Of a stretch of DNA of 64,000 nt, positions 51,925-60,466 are shown piece after piece (within the stretch, counting starts at the first letter, position 1; the number at the start of each line of letters is the position of its first letter). The stretch is from Sphingobium sp. 15-1. GTDB lineage: Bacteria > Pseudomonadota > Alphaproteobacteria > Sphingomonadales > Sphingomonadaceae. Under the pieces are notes generated by a model. It did not search any database and was not told the DNA's origin. It saw only the letters and a list, made by a program, of their open reading frames with translations. A program made the translations under genes and the position numbers. Location: positions 1,302,001 to 1,366,000 of the forward strand of contig NZ_JABXJG010000002.1 in the NCBI RefSeq assembly GCF_013375535.1, read 5' to 3'.

Positions 51925-52187
51925 GATGGTGCAGATACATCTCCAAGCCCGGACCCCGCCTGTTGTGCGGGCGGAAATCGCCCGCTCGGCTGAGCCCGCC
52001 AGTGTCGTGGCCAGGCGCTATGGCATCAGCGACGAATGGTCCGCAGGTGGCGGAAACGTGGAGACCAGGCGGTCCTGGATCGCTCAAGCTCGCACCTTCG
52101 TCTGGCCTGGTCCTCTCAGATCTCTACAGAGAAGTCGGGGGCGAGCGGAGGCTACGAAGGTGGAGCTGGAAAGTCCGGTTGAGCATG
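51925..52187 (+). pseudogene. IS481-type transposase N-terminal remnant, frameshifted
   Basis: MVQIHLQARTPPVVRAEIAR then VVARRYGISDE match the helix-turn-helix start of IS481 transposases. A one-base shift follows; in the next frame VRRWRKRGDQAVLDRSS continues the same protein before decay. Only about 85 codons remain of a roughly 300-codon gene. It separates the RES gene from the thioesterase gene and probably caused the RES truncation. Confidence 0.75.
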
Positions 52188-52208
52188 TCTGAAAGGATGT
52201 GCTTTCGT

Positions 52209-52682
52209 TCATGTTGAACTAGTAGTAGCCATAAACTCGATTGGGAAAATGAGCAGCGTTGACGTCGCGGAGGCGCAGAGACGTCCTTGGGAATCGACTA
52301 GCTTCGCTTCTGAGAAAGCGACACGACGACCGAGCGTCACCAGTTTGCCCTCCGCACGCACCGGTCCGCTTTGCTCGCTCAAGGCACGATGATAGGCAAC
52401 TTTCAATTCCAGCGTCGTGTAGCCTTGACCTGCCGGAAGGCTCGAATGCACCGCGCACCCGCAGGCGCTGTCAAGGAGCGTCGCCGCGTAACCACCATGC
52501 ACCGAGCCGATGGGATTGAAGACCTTGCGCGTGGGCGCTCCCTCGAACACGACACGGCCGCGCTCCAGTTCGATGAGGGCGAAGTCAAGCGTTTCGCCAA
52601 TCGGCGGTTGGATATTGGCTTTCATTAATGCTGCAAGCTGGTCGTGCCCGTCGAGGCCGGCCGCGCTTTCGAGAATATTCAT
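52209..52682 (-). CDS. PaaI-family hot-dog thioesterase
   Basis: 157 residues. The hot-dog signature FNPIGSVHGGYAATLLDSAC (catalytic Asp/active-site helix) and TTLELKVAYHRALSE are present. It hydrolyses acyl-CoA thioesters; specificity unknown. Its ATG overlaps the stop of the TetR gene by 4 bp (52679-52682), so regulator and thioesterase form a two-gene unit divergent from the redox cassette. Confidence 0.88.
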   Translation of the reverse strand: MNILESAAGLDGHDQLAALMKANIQPPIGETLDFALIELERGRVVFEGAPTRKVFNPIGSVHGGYAATLLDSACGCAVHSSLPAGQGYTTLELKVAYHRALSEQSGPVRAEGKLVTLGRRVAFSEAKLVDSQGRLCASATSTLLIFPIEFMATTSST

Positions 52683-53263
52683 GCCATGTGCTTCCCGTCC
52701 GCCGAAGTTTCCTGGCTTGACGCGTTCTTGCCGTCGATCCAGGCGCGCGTCTTGGTCAGCAATTCTTCCGATAGCACAGGATCGTCGATCGACCGCGCCA
52801 GGATGAGCGCACCGACCATTGCCGACCAGTTGCCGATCGCGCTCAGACGGCGCTGGTCCGCATCTTTCCCGGGCATGACATTTGCAAAGCTATCGATCTG
52901 CGTTGCGAGCACCTGCCCCATTGAAGCGCGGGCTTCAGGTGATTGTTGCCGCATCAACCCAGCCAAAGCGGCCGTCGGGCAGCCGAGGCCAGGATGATCA
53001 CGGTGAGGAAGCGACAGATAGGTGTCCATCCAGGCAGCGATACCGTCAGGCGCTGACTGATTGCCGAGGGAATGGGTGATGGTGTGAGCGATCAGATCGT
53101 CCTTCGATTGGAAATGCCCATAGAAGCCGCCATGGGTAAGCCCCGAGGCCTTCATAACCTCCGCGACGCTTACCGCATCGAAGCCCTTCTCGCGAAACAG
53201 GCGTCCAGCTTCGGTCAGGATGCGACTGCGGTTATGCGCCATCTGCTCCCGGCTGACTTTCAT
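52679..53263 (-). CDS. TetR-family repressor (NemR-like position)
   Basis: 194 residues. HTH at about residues 12-50: RSRILTEAGRLFREKGFDAV and MKASGLTHGGFYGHFQSKDD. The ligand domain contains one Cys (GLGCPTAALAG) in a position similar to redox-sensing TetR proteins, and a Cys-sensing mechanism is possible but unproven. Divergent from an SDR, NemA-like reductase and further redox genes; the NemR-NemA arrangement is the classic precedent. Two operator-like palindromes lie in the 106-bp divergent region. Confidence 0.92.
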   Translation of the reverse strand: MKVSREQMAHNRSRILTEAGRLFREKGFDAVSVAEVMKASGLTHGGFYGHFQSKDDLIAHTITHSLGNQSAPDGIAAWMDTYLSLPHRDHPGLGCPTAALAGLMRQQSPEARASMGQVLATQIDSFANVMPGKDADQRRLSAIGNWSAMVGALILARSIDDPVLSEELLTKTRAWIDGKNASSQETSADGKHMA

Positions 53264-53293
53264 GTCGAACTATCTCCACGCACTATTGACATT

Positions 53294-53338
53294 TTCATGA
53301 TGACCATCATATAAGTCATTCATGATAATCGTCATGAA
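53294..53338. promoter_or_regulatory. Tandem TetR-type operators
   Basis: Site 1: TTCATGA (53294-53300)-N6-TCATATA. Site 2: TTCATGA (53319-53325)-N6-TCATGAA (53332-53338), a perfect 7-bp dyad. The two begin 25 bp apart and share the left arm exactly. They occupy the middle of the divergent region between the TetR start and the SDR start. Confidence 0.7.
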
Positions 53339-53369
53339 TATAGTTCAATGTTGAAAAAGGGCAATCCCC

Positions 53370-54158
53370 ATGACCGCCAAACCAACCGTTCTTGTTACCG
53401 GTGCCTCTACCGGCATTGGCGCGGCCTATGCTGAGCGATTCGCGCGACGTGGCCACGATCTGGTACTGGTCGCCCGCAATGTAGGGCGGATGGAGGCACT
53501 GGCGGATAGCCTGCGCGGCGAAACCGGCGTTGCGATCGATATCTTGCCCGCTGACCTGGCCGATCCTGGCGAGCGCGCCACGGTCGAGGCGCGGCTGCGC
53601 GAGGATGGGCGGATCGATATCCTCATCAACAATGCCGGTACGACCTTGCCTGGAAACTTCATCGGCCAATCGACGGATGATATCGAACGGCTGGTGAGCC
53701 TGAATACGACCGCGATGGTGCGGCTCGCCCACGCTATCGCCCCACGCCTCGCGCAGTCGGGCAAGGGAGCGATCGTCAACATCGGCTCGGTGGTGGGTTT
53801 CGCGCCGGAATTCGGAATGGCCGTCTATGGCGCCACCAAGGCCTTCGCCCTTCACCTCTCGCAGGCCCTGAACGTTCAGCTCGGACCCCAGGGCATATAT
53901 GTTCAGGCGGTTCTGCCTGCCACGACCCGCACCGAAATCTGGGGTCATGCCGGCGTCGATGTCGACACCATGGGGGCTGTGATGGAAGTAGACGACCTGG
54001 TTAACGCCGCGCTCGCGGGCTTCGATCGCCGTGAGGCGGTTACTATCCCGCCGCTGCACGATGTCGCAAAATGGGACGCCTACGAGACGGCCCGACAGGC
54101 GATGCTGCCCGGCATTAGCCAGTCCCGCCCGGCCGATCGCTACCTGGCGACTGCCTGA
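53370..54158 (+). CDS. SDR-family oxidoreductase
   Basis: 262 residues. TGASTGIGAAYAERFARRG (residues 10-28), VARNVGRM (Arg favours NADP), INNAGTTLPGNFI, NIGSVVGFAPEFGMAVYGATK with catalytic Ser, Tyr and Lys. The pattern is that of the DltE/YqjQ-like branch of SDRs. First gene of the TetR-controlled plus-strand cassette; ends 41 bp before the ene-reductase gene. Confidence 0.9.
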   Translation: MTAKPTVLVTGASTGIGAAYAERFARRGHDLVLVARNVGRMEALADSLRGETGVAIDILPADLADPGERATVEARLREDGRIDILINNAGTTLPGNFIGQSTDDIERLVSLNTTAMVRLAHAIAPRLAQSGKGAIVNIGSVVGFAPEFGMAVYGATKAFALHLSQALNVQLGPQGIYVQAVLPATTRTEIWGHAGVDVDTMGAVMEVDDLVNAALAGFDRREAVTIPPLHDVAKWDAYETARQAMLPGISQSRPADRYLATA

Positions 54159-54199
54159 TCCGCCTCTCGGACTCCCCATCCAATACGGAAGATGGACCC

Positions 54200-55294
54200 A
54201 TGACCAATACCGACCTGTTCAAACCCTATGATCTCGGCGACCTTACGCTTGCAAACCGCATCGTCATGGCACCACTGACCCGAAACCGCGCCGGCGCGGG
54301 GCTGGTCCCAAGCGATTTCGCAGCCGAATATTACGCCCAGCGTGCGAGCGCCGGATTGATCATCACCGAAGCGACGCAGGTCTCCAAGCAGGCGCAAGGC
54401 TATCAGGAGACGCCCGGCATCTACACACCCGAGCAGATTGCAGGCTGGCGGAAAGTGACCGATGCGGTACACGCCAAGGGCGGGCGCATCTTCGTCCAGC
54501 TCTGGCATGTCGGCCGCGTCAGCCATGTCGATCTGCATGGCGGACAATCGCCCGTCGCGCCATCTGCGATCCGTGCCGAAGCCAAGACGTTCGTGAACAA
54601 CGGATTCGTGGATGTGTCGGAACCGCGCGCGCTCGAACTGGACGAGATACCTGTCATCGTGGAAGATTTCCGCCGCGCTTCCGCAAGTGCGATCGCGGCC
54701 GGGTTTGATGGCGTCGAGATACATGGCGCGAACGGTTATTTGCTGGACCAGTTTCTGCGGGAAACCGCCAATGTCCGCACCGACGCCTATGGCGGTTCGA
54801 TCGAGAACCGCGCAAGGTTGCTGCTCGAAGTGACGGCGGCGGTGGCGAACGAGATCGGCGCGCAGCGCACAGGCGTGCGCCTTTCGCCGGTGTCGCCAGC
54901 AAGTGGCATCGTTCCTGCAGGCGACGAGCAGCCGCAGTTCAACCATGTTGTCGAAGCCTTCGACGGACTCGGAATCGCCTACATCCATATTGTTGAAGGC
55001 GCGACCGGCGGACCGCGCGATGCGGCACCGTTCGATTTCGATGCGCTGCGGCAGCGTTTCCGCAACAGCTACATCGCCAACAACGGCTATGATCTGGAAC
55101 TGGCCAGATCCCGGCTCGCCGCAGGCAAGGCTGACCTGTTCGCCTTTGGCCACCATTACATCGCCAACCCCGATCTGGTCGAGCGGCTGGAGAACGGCGT
55201 CCCGCTCGCGCAGCTTAATCCGGCCACACTCTACGGCGGCGGTGCCGAGGGATATATCGATTATCCAAATGCCACTGTCGCGGCTGACGCCTGA
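54200..55294 (+). CDS. Old yellow enzyme family alkene reductase (NemA-like)
   Basis: 364 residues. FMN TIM barrel with MAPLTRNRAGAGLVPSDFAA, TEATQVSKQAQGYQETPGIY, FVQLWHVGRVSH, EIHGANGYLLDQFLR and RTDAYGGSIENRARL, and the late FGHHYIANPDLVERL. Reduces activated C=C bonds (N-ethylmaleimide, enones, nitro-esters) with NAD(P)H. The HGANGY motif places it in the xenobiotic-reductase branch with His/Asn substrate ligands. The proximity of a NemR-type regulator supports induction by electrophiles. Confidence 0.94.
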   Translation: MTNTDLFKPYDLGDLTLANRIVMAPLTRNRAGAGLVPSDFAAEYYAQRASAGLIITEATQVSKQAQGYQETPGIYTPEQIAGWRKVTDAVHAKGGRIFVQLWHVGRVSHVDLHGGQSPVAPSAIRAEAKTFVNNGFVDVSEPRALELDEIPVIVEDFRRASASAIAAGFDGVEIHGANGYLLDQFLRETANVRTDAYGGSIENRARLLLEVTAAVANEIGAQRTGVRLSPVSPASGIVPAGDEQPQFNHVVEAFDGLGIAYIHIVEGATGGPRDAAPFDFDALRQRFRNSYIANNGYDLELARSRLAAGKADLFAFGHHYIANPDLVERLENGVPLAQLNPATLYGGGAEGYIDYPNATVAADA

Positions 55295-55309
55295 TTGGGA
55301 ACATACGCC

Positions 55310-56311
55310 ATGAAAGCCTTCATTTTGGACCGCTACGGCAAGACGCAGGCGCTGCGCCTTGGCGACTGGCCTGAACCTGACATCGGCCCTGACGACGTTC
55401 TGGTCGAGGTGGGGGCGGCAGGCCTCAATCTGCTCGATGCCAAGCTCCGCAATGGTGAGTTCAAACCAATCCTGTCATACAAGACCCCGCTTGTTCTGGG
55501 CCACGATCTGGCTGGCACGGTCGTTAAGGTCGGTGCCAACGTGCGGCGCTTCAAGGCGGGCGATGCGGTCTACGCCCGACCGCGCGACGGGCAGATCGGC
55601 ACTTTCGCCGAGCGGATCGTCGTCAAGGAAGCCGATCTCGCTCCCAAGCCTGCCAATCTCTCGATGGTGGAAGCGGCATCGATCCCGCTGGTTGCGCTGA
55701 CCGCCTGGCAAGTGCTGGTCGAGCGGGCGAATATTCGACCCGGGCAGAAGATACTGATCCATGCCGGATCGGGCGGCGTCGGCACGATCGCCATCCAGCT
55801 CGCCAAGCATCTCGGTGCGACGGTCGCGACCACGGCCAGCGCCGCCAACGCCGCGCTGGTGAGGGAACTGGGCGCGGATATCGTCATCGACTATCGTACC
55901 CAAAAGTTCGAGGAAGAACTGTCGGGCTATGACGTCGTCCTCAACAGTCTCGATGCCACGACGCTGGAAAAGTCGCTCAAGGTCTTGAAGCCGGGCGGCA
56001 AACTGATCTCCATCTCCGGCCCGCCCGATCCGGCATTTGCGCGCGCGCAGGGCTTGAATGGGGTGCTTTGGTTCGTGCTGCGACTGCTGAGCGGCGGCAT
56101 CCGGCGCAAGGCAAAGGCTGTGGGCGTCGATTATTCCTTCCTCTTCATGCACGCCGACGGTCGGCAGCTCAAAGAGATCGGCAAGCTGATCGAGGACGGC
56201 ACGATCCGTCCCGTGGTCGATCGCACCTTCCCGTTCGAAAAGCTGAACGAAGCCTTCGCTTATATCGAAACCGGCCGCGCCAAAGGCAAGGTCGTCGTCA
56301 CGCTCAGGTGA
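55310..56311 (+). CDS. NADP-dependent quinone/alkenal oxidoreductase (MDR superfamily)
   Basis: 333 residues. GroES domain (PDDVLVEVGAAGLNLLDAKL, LVLGHDLAGTVVKVGANVRR) and Rossmann domain with IHAGSGGVGTIAIQLAKHLG near residue 155 and DVVLNSLDATTLEKSL. No zinc ligands. Typical of NADPH-dependent alkenal/quinone reductases that reduce alpha-beta unsaturated carbonyls. ATG at 55310, 15 bp after the upstream stop. Confidence 0.9.
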   Translation: MKAFILDRYGKTQALRLGDWPEPDIGPDDVLVEVGAAGLNLLDAKLRNGEFKPILSYKTPLVLGHDLAGTVVKVGANVRRFKAGDAVYARPRDGQIGTFAERIVVKEADLAPKPANLSMVEAASIPLVALTAWQVLVERANIRPGQKILIHAGSGGVGTIAIQLAKHLGATVATTASAANAALVRELGADIVIDYRTQKFEEELSGYDVVLNSLDATTLEKSLKVLKPGGKLISISGPPDPAFARAQGLNGVLWFVLRLLSGGIRRKAKAVGVDYSFLFMHADGRQLKEIGKLIEDGTIRPVVDRTFPFEKLNEAFAYIETGRAKGKVVVTLR

Positions 56312-56332
56312 CGCCTTCAAGGAAATGCGATC

Positions 56333-57184
56333 ATGGCACTCTATACCCGCAACGCCGACTGGAAGATCGCACCGACCCGTCATGTCGAAGCCGCTGGCAC
56401 GCATATTGCGTATCGCCAGCTCGGGCCTCAGGCTCGCGTGCCGGTGGTGCTGCTCAACCACTGGGGCGCGAACCTCGACAATTTCGATCCGCGCATTGTC
56501 GAGGGACTGGCAACGGATCGGCCGGTCTACGCGCTCGACTATCGCGGAATCGGCACGTCGGGTGGTGAGGCTCCGCTAACCGTCAAGGACATGGCGGACG
56601 ACATGGTCGCCGCGATCCGTGCGCTGGGGCTGGCCTCTGTCGACCTGATCGGCTTCTCGCTCGGCGGCTTTGTCGCGCAGCAGATCCTCATTGATGCGCC
56701 CGATCTTGTCCGCCGCGCCATCCTCGCGGGCACCGGTCCGGCGGGCGGAGCGGGTATCGAGCGGGTCGGCGCCGTCTCCTGGCCGCTGATCATCAAGGGG
56801 CTACTGACGTTCCGCGATCCCAAGACATATCTCTTCTTCACCTCCAGCACGGATAGCAGGCGCGCCGCCAAGGCGTTCCTCGCCCGATTGAGGGAACGGA
56901 CCCGCGATCGCGACAAAGCCGTGCCGCCCAAGGCGTTTCTGCGACAGCTTGACGCCATCAAAGCCTGGGGCCTGCAAGCCGCGCAGCCCCTGGACGCTAT
57001 CCACACACCCGTGCTCGTGGTCAATGGCGATCATGACATCATGGTGTTGACCGAAAACTCGATCGACATGGCGCACCGTATCCCGGGTGCCGAACTCGTC
57101 CTGTATCCCGACGCGGGGCATGGCGGCATCTTCCAGTATCATGAGGCCTTTCTGACAAGGGCCCGGACCTTCCTCGCCGCCTGA
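56333..57184 (+). CDS. Alpha/beta hydrolase
   Basis: 283 residues. Oxyanion HWGANLDNFDP, nucleophile elbow LIGFSLGGFVAQQ (Ser109), acid VVNGDHDIMVLTE and catalytic His in YPDAGHGGIFQYH. Esterase, lactonase or C-C hydrolase functions are all possible. Fourth gene of the cassette; starts 21 bp after the quinone oxidoreductase. Confidence 0.9.
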   Translation: MALYTRNADWKIAPTRHVEAAGTHIAYRQLGPQARVPVVLLNHWGANLDNFDPRIVEGLATDRPVYALDYRGIGTSGGEAPLTVKDMADDMVAAIRALGLASVDLIGFSLGGFVAQQILIDAPDLVRRAILAGTGPAGGAGIERVGAVSWPLIIKGLLTFRDPKTYLFFTSSTDSRRAAKAFLARLRERTRDRDKAVPPKAFLRQLDAIKAWGLQAAQPLDAIHTPVLVVNGDHDIMVLTENSIDMAHRIPGAELVLYPDAGHGGIFQYHEAFLTRARTFLAA

Positions 57185-57214
57185 CCCGCCGATACTGCAC
57201 ACATGAGGATCTAG

Positions 57215-58198
57215 ATGATGAACTATGCATCTTTCGGCCGCACCGGGCTGCAGCTTTCGCGACTGGCGCTAGGCACCGGTAATTTCGGCACAGGCTGGGG
57301 CTATGGCGCAGACGCTGAAACGGCGATTGCCATATTGGACGCCTATGCCGCAGCAGGCGGCAATTTCATCGATTCCGCCGATGTCTATCAGTTCGGCCAA
57401 TCTGAAGAGATTCTCGGTAAGGCGCTGGAAGGGCGGCGCGAGGATTTCCTGCTGGCAACCAAATTCAGCAGCGGTACCGCGCCGGACGCCAACCGGCTGG
57501 TGACGGGCAACAGCCGCAAGGCCATGGTCGCCTCGGTCGAAGCGAGCCTGAAACGGCTGAAGACGGACCGGATCGACCTTTACTGGGTGCACCATCCCGA
57601 TGGCCAGACGCCGATGGAAGAGATTGTGCGCGGCCTCGACGACCTCGCGCGCGCCGGTAAAATTCTCTACGCTGGACTCTCGAACTTTCCGGCCTGGCGG
57701 CTGGCGCGCGCGGCCACGCTCGCGGAACTGATTCGCGCGGTGCCGATCGCCGCCGCGCAGTTTGAGCACAGCCTTGTCCATCGTGAACCGGAAGCCGATA
57801 TGTTCCCCGCCTGCACCGCGCTGGGGATCGCCGCAGTGACATGGTCGCCGCTGGGCGGCGGCGTACTGACCGGCAAATATCGCAAGGGGGAAACAGGTCG
57901 CGCCGAAGGTTTTGGTGGTCGCGTCTTTCAGGCGGAAAACACACCGCTCCGCACGGCCACCGTCGATGCTGTGCTGCAGGTGGCCGAAGAAGCCGGCACC
58001 AGTGCCGATCGCGTCGCAATCGCCTGGGCCGCGACGCACGGTGCGGTGCCGATCATCGGGCCGCGCACGCTCGTCCAGCTCGAAAGCAATCTGGGCGCAG
58101 CAACACTGACCCTTTCGGCTGAGCAGGTTGCGCGTCTTGATGCCACCAGTGCGCCTGCGGGAGCGCCGCCCCGCGCGGCGATACACCCTGTCGCCTGA
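57215..58198 (+). CDS. Aldo/keto reductase
   Basis: 327 residues. Catalytic tetrad: Asp53 (FIDSADVYQFGQSEE), Tyr58, Lys83 (LLATKFSSG) and His126 (YWVHHPDGQTP). The C-terminal cofactor region contains IIGPRTLVQLESNLGA. NADPH-dependent carbonyl reduction in the AKR11/12-like branch. 30 bp after the hydrolase gene and 15 bp before the second ene reductase. Confidence 0.92.
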   Translation: MMNYASFGRTGLQLSRLALGTGNFGTGWGYGADAETAIAILDAYAAAGGNFIDSADVYQFGQSEEILGKALEGRREDFLLATKFSSGTAPDANRLVTGNSRKAMVASVEASLKRLKTDRIDLYWVHHPDGQTPMEEIVRGLDDLARAGKILYAGLSNFPAWRLARAATLAELIRAVPIAAAQFEHSLVHREPEADMFPACTALGIAAVTWSPLGGGVLTGKYRKGETGRAEGFGGRVFQAENTPLRTATVDAVLQVAEEAGTSADRVAIAWAATHGAVPIIGPRTLVQLESNLGAATLTLSAEQVARLDATSAPAGAPPRAAIHPVA

Positions 58199-58213
58199 TA
58201 CTGGAGTCAGACC

Positions 58214-59134
58214 ATGGCCTCGCTGATGAACCTTCTCGCACAACCCCTTACCTTACCCAACGGCGTCGTGCTTAAGAACCGCCTTGCCAAAGCGGCGATG
58301 AGCGAAACGCTGGGCACCTGGGCCAATCGGCCAACCGCTGGCCTTGCCACACTCTACGAGCGTTGGGCTGCTTCGGGACTGGGGCTGATCATCACCGGCA
58401 ACGTCATGATCGACTGTCGCGCTCTGGGCGAGCCGGGCAACGTCGTCATCGAGGATACGGCCGACCTGCCCGTACTGCGCGATTGGGCAAGCGCGGCAAC
58501 GGCACAGGGTGCCGCGATTTGGGCGCAGCTCAACCATCCCGGCAAGCAGGCGACCAAGGGCCTCAATGCCGAGACGATCGCACCCTCCGCTGTCCCGTTC
58601 CGCGAAGATATGCAGGGACTGTTCGCAACGCCCCGTGAAATGACCGCGGCGGAGGTCGAGGACGTGGTCCGTCGCTTCGGCGTGAGTGCGGCGGTGTGCA
58701 AGGCGGCTGGCTTTACCGGCGTGCAGATCCACGGCGCGCATGGCTATCTGATCAGCCAGTTCCTCTCACCGCATCATAACCGGCGAACCGATGACTGGGG
58801 TGGCACGCCCGAAAAGCGCCGTCGCTTCGTGCTGGCGGTCTATCAGGAGATACGGGGGCAGGTCGGTGCCGAATTTCCGGTCGCGATCAAGCTTAACTCG
58901 GCTGATTTTCAGCGCGGCGGCTTTAGCGAGGCAGAATCGCTGGACACGATCCGTGCGCTTGCGCAAGCCGGTGTCGACCTCATCGAGATTTCGGGCGGAA
59001 CTTACGAGGCGCCGGCGATGAGCGGAGGGCTGGAGGATAGCAAAGCCTCGACACGCGAGCGGGAAGCCTATTTGCGGATTCCGGCGAAGCCGGCCACTAA
59101 TTCCGACACGAAGTCGGCCACCGCACCGATTTGA
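58214..59134 (+). pseudogene. NADH:flavin oxidoreductase (second ene reductase), 3' end replaced by IS21-type DNA
   Basis: The first roughly 292 codons match an old-yellow-enzyme barrel: LKNRLAKAAMSETLGTWAN, IWAQLNHPGKQATKG, QIHGAHGYLISQFLSPHHN and RTDDWGGTPEKRRRF. After STREREAYL the frame continues with RIPAKPATNSDTKSATAP, translated from IS21-end repeats, and stops. The family normally has about 370-420 residues, so the barrel has lost its last strands and the FMN phosphate site; the protein is unlikely to be active. Confidence 0.85.
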
Positions 59135-59305
59135 AGCCGGCCACCATTCCGATCTGATGTCGGCCATCTGGATGGCTCGTGCGGGTCTTGTTAATTGATG
59201 TCCTGATCTGTCTTGTTTGGTCAAGTGTCGAGTGACGAGACGCGCCTTTTGCGGAGGCTCTCGCCGGTTAGATCGATGCGGTATGCGTTGTGAACGACGC
59301 GATCC
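59085..59305 (-). mobile_element. IS21-type element remnant (terminal repeats and istB 3' end)
   Basis: 59085-59165 holds three copies of a GAAGCCGGCCAC-like repeat (GAAGCCGGCCACTAATTCC, GAAGTCGGCCACC, GAAGCCGGCCACCATTCC), the multiple end repeats typical of IS21 elements. On the minus strand 59305-59222 reads KQDRVVHNAYRIDLTGESLR to a stop, which is the C-terminus of IstB. The rest of istB and all of istA are missing. The remnant joins the truncated ene reductase to the second nucleotidyltransferase module. Confidence 0.75.
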
Positions 59306-59308
59306 TGC

Positions 59309-60238
59309 TTATTGACTTGCCAGGTCCAGGTGGGAGCGCAATTCGGCCAACTTCTCCTGACAGAGCTCATTTACAACGGTTCCAAGAAGCTCGACACGTT
59401 CGGAGAGGTAGGCGAATTCCTCTTCCGTCATCGTAAACTGATCCGAGTGCCGGGCCTTCACATAGGCATCCTTCAGCTTCAGAAAGCGCGCTTCCACCTT
59501 CCGAATTTCTCGCGGCCAGACATCAATCAGGCGTGGCGAAATCCGTTCTGCTAGGGAGCGTAAGTATTTAAGATTGTGACTATACGGGGTATAAAAAGTG
59601 AAAACGAGAAGTACGCTGTAGTACAACTGCTCACATGTCTGTTGGAGATTGTAGGCTGCATGGGAAAACTGCTTGTTGTCGTAGAAGAATTGAAACCCCA
59701 TGCGCGACGCTACGGCAAGATTAAACCATTGGTCAAAATAAGCTTGGGCCATGTCATAGGCTTGCTGCGGTGTTTTCGGCTTGGGTGTATGTAGCTCACT
59801 GTTGTCCGACTGGTAAAGCGCGATGCCATCGCGCTTTATGTCCATGAAGAAATATCGGCCATGGGCCAGTCCATCGTTTACCTCTTGCAATGTGTGCACG
59901 ATGAAATTGACGGGTGCGCGCAAGCGGTTCAGGATCATAAATTCCCGATCAATGCGCTCGGCAGCCTTATCCCAATATTTGAGCCAGTCCGTCAATTCCT
60001 TCTGGTTGACGATGACGAGGAGGTCGAAATCCGAGCGATAGCCTCTCTCGGTGTGAGGCTCATGTACCCAGCGTCCCGTGGCGTAGGAGCCGTAGAGAAT
60101 TATCTTGAGTATGCGTCCCAGCTTGCGCCGGCCGGTGGGTTCTCCAAGCGCGTCCTCGAATTCCTCGAACAATATTTGAACAACGCGATCCAGTTCGCGA
60201 CGTTTGTTCGAGGGAAGGTGGTCCAGATCCGTTTTCAT
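59309..60238 (-). CDS. Nucleotidyltransferase-HEPN fusion protein (intact paralogue)
   Basis: 309 residues. N-terminal helix, then KIILYGSYATGRWVHEPHTE with SDFDLLVIVNQKELTDWLKY (GS...DxD nucleotidyltransferase site, about residues 48-80), and a C-terminal HEPN-like helical bundle (AAYNLQQTCEQLYYSVLLVF, FYTPYSHNLKYLRSLAERIS). MNT domains AMPylate and silence HEPN RNase toxins in two-gene systems; in this fusion the activity cannot be predicted. Very similar to the disrupted copy at 48681-51341, differing at scattered residues across the whole length. The RES fragment lies upstream on the same strand. Confidence 0.85.
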   Translation of the reverse strand: MKTDLDHLPSNKRRELDRVVQILFEEFEDALGEPTGRRKLGRILKIILYGSYATGRWVHEPHTERGYRSDFDLLVIVNQKELTDWLKYWDKAAERIDREFMILNRLRAPVNFIVHTLQEVNDGLAHGRYFFMDIKRDGIALYQSDNSELHTPKPKTPQQAYDMAQAYFDQWFNLAVASRMGFQFFYDNKQFSHAAYNLQQTCEQLYYSVLLVFTFYTPYSHNLKYLRSLAERISPRLIDVWPREIRKVEARFLKLKDAYVKARHSDQFTMTEEEFAYLSERVELLGTVVNELCQEKLAELRSHLDLASQ

Positions 60239-60280
60239 ATGCCTTTGTCGCTCTACCCGCTCACCATGGCCTAATGATGC

Positions 60281-60466
60281 CTAAGGCTCAACATAGATTT
60301 TCCCGAATTTTTCCGCCAACTTGGCGGCTTCTGAGGGGGATAGGGAACGCTTCACATTGGGACTTTCCGCGATGGATGATGCTGCGCGATCGAACAGGGC
60401 GACGCGGCGCTGATTGTCGAAGCGCGACGTATAGAGAATGCCATCCGCAGTGGTGGTGCCGTGGAT
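60281..60466 (-). pseudogene. RES-domain gene fragment (C-terminal 60 codons)
   Basis: On the minus strand the sequence encodes a C-terminus ending FGKIYVEP, with GILYTSRFDNQ upstream, matching the RES gene at 51385 over its last 60 residues. Homology stops at about 60466, where a tyrosine-recombinase reading frame on the other strand begins. The N-terminal two thirds are gone. Confidence 0.8.
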
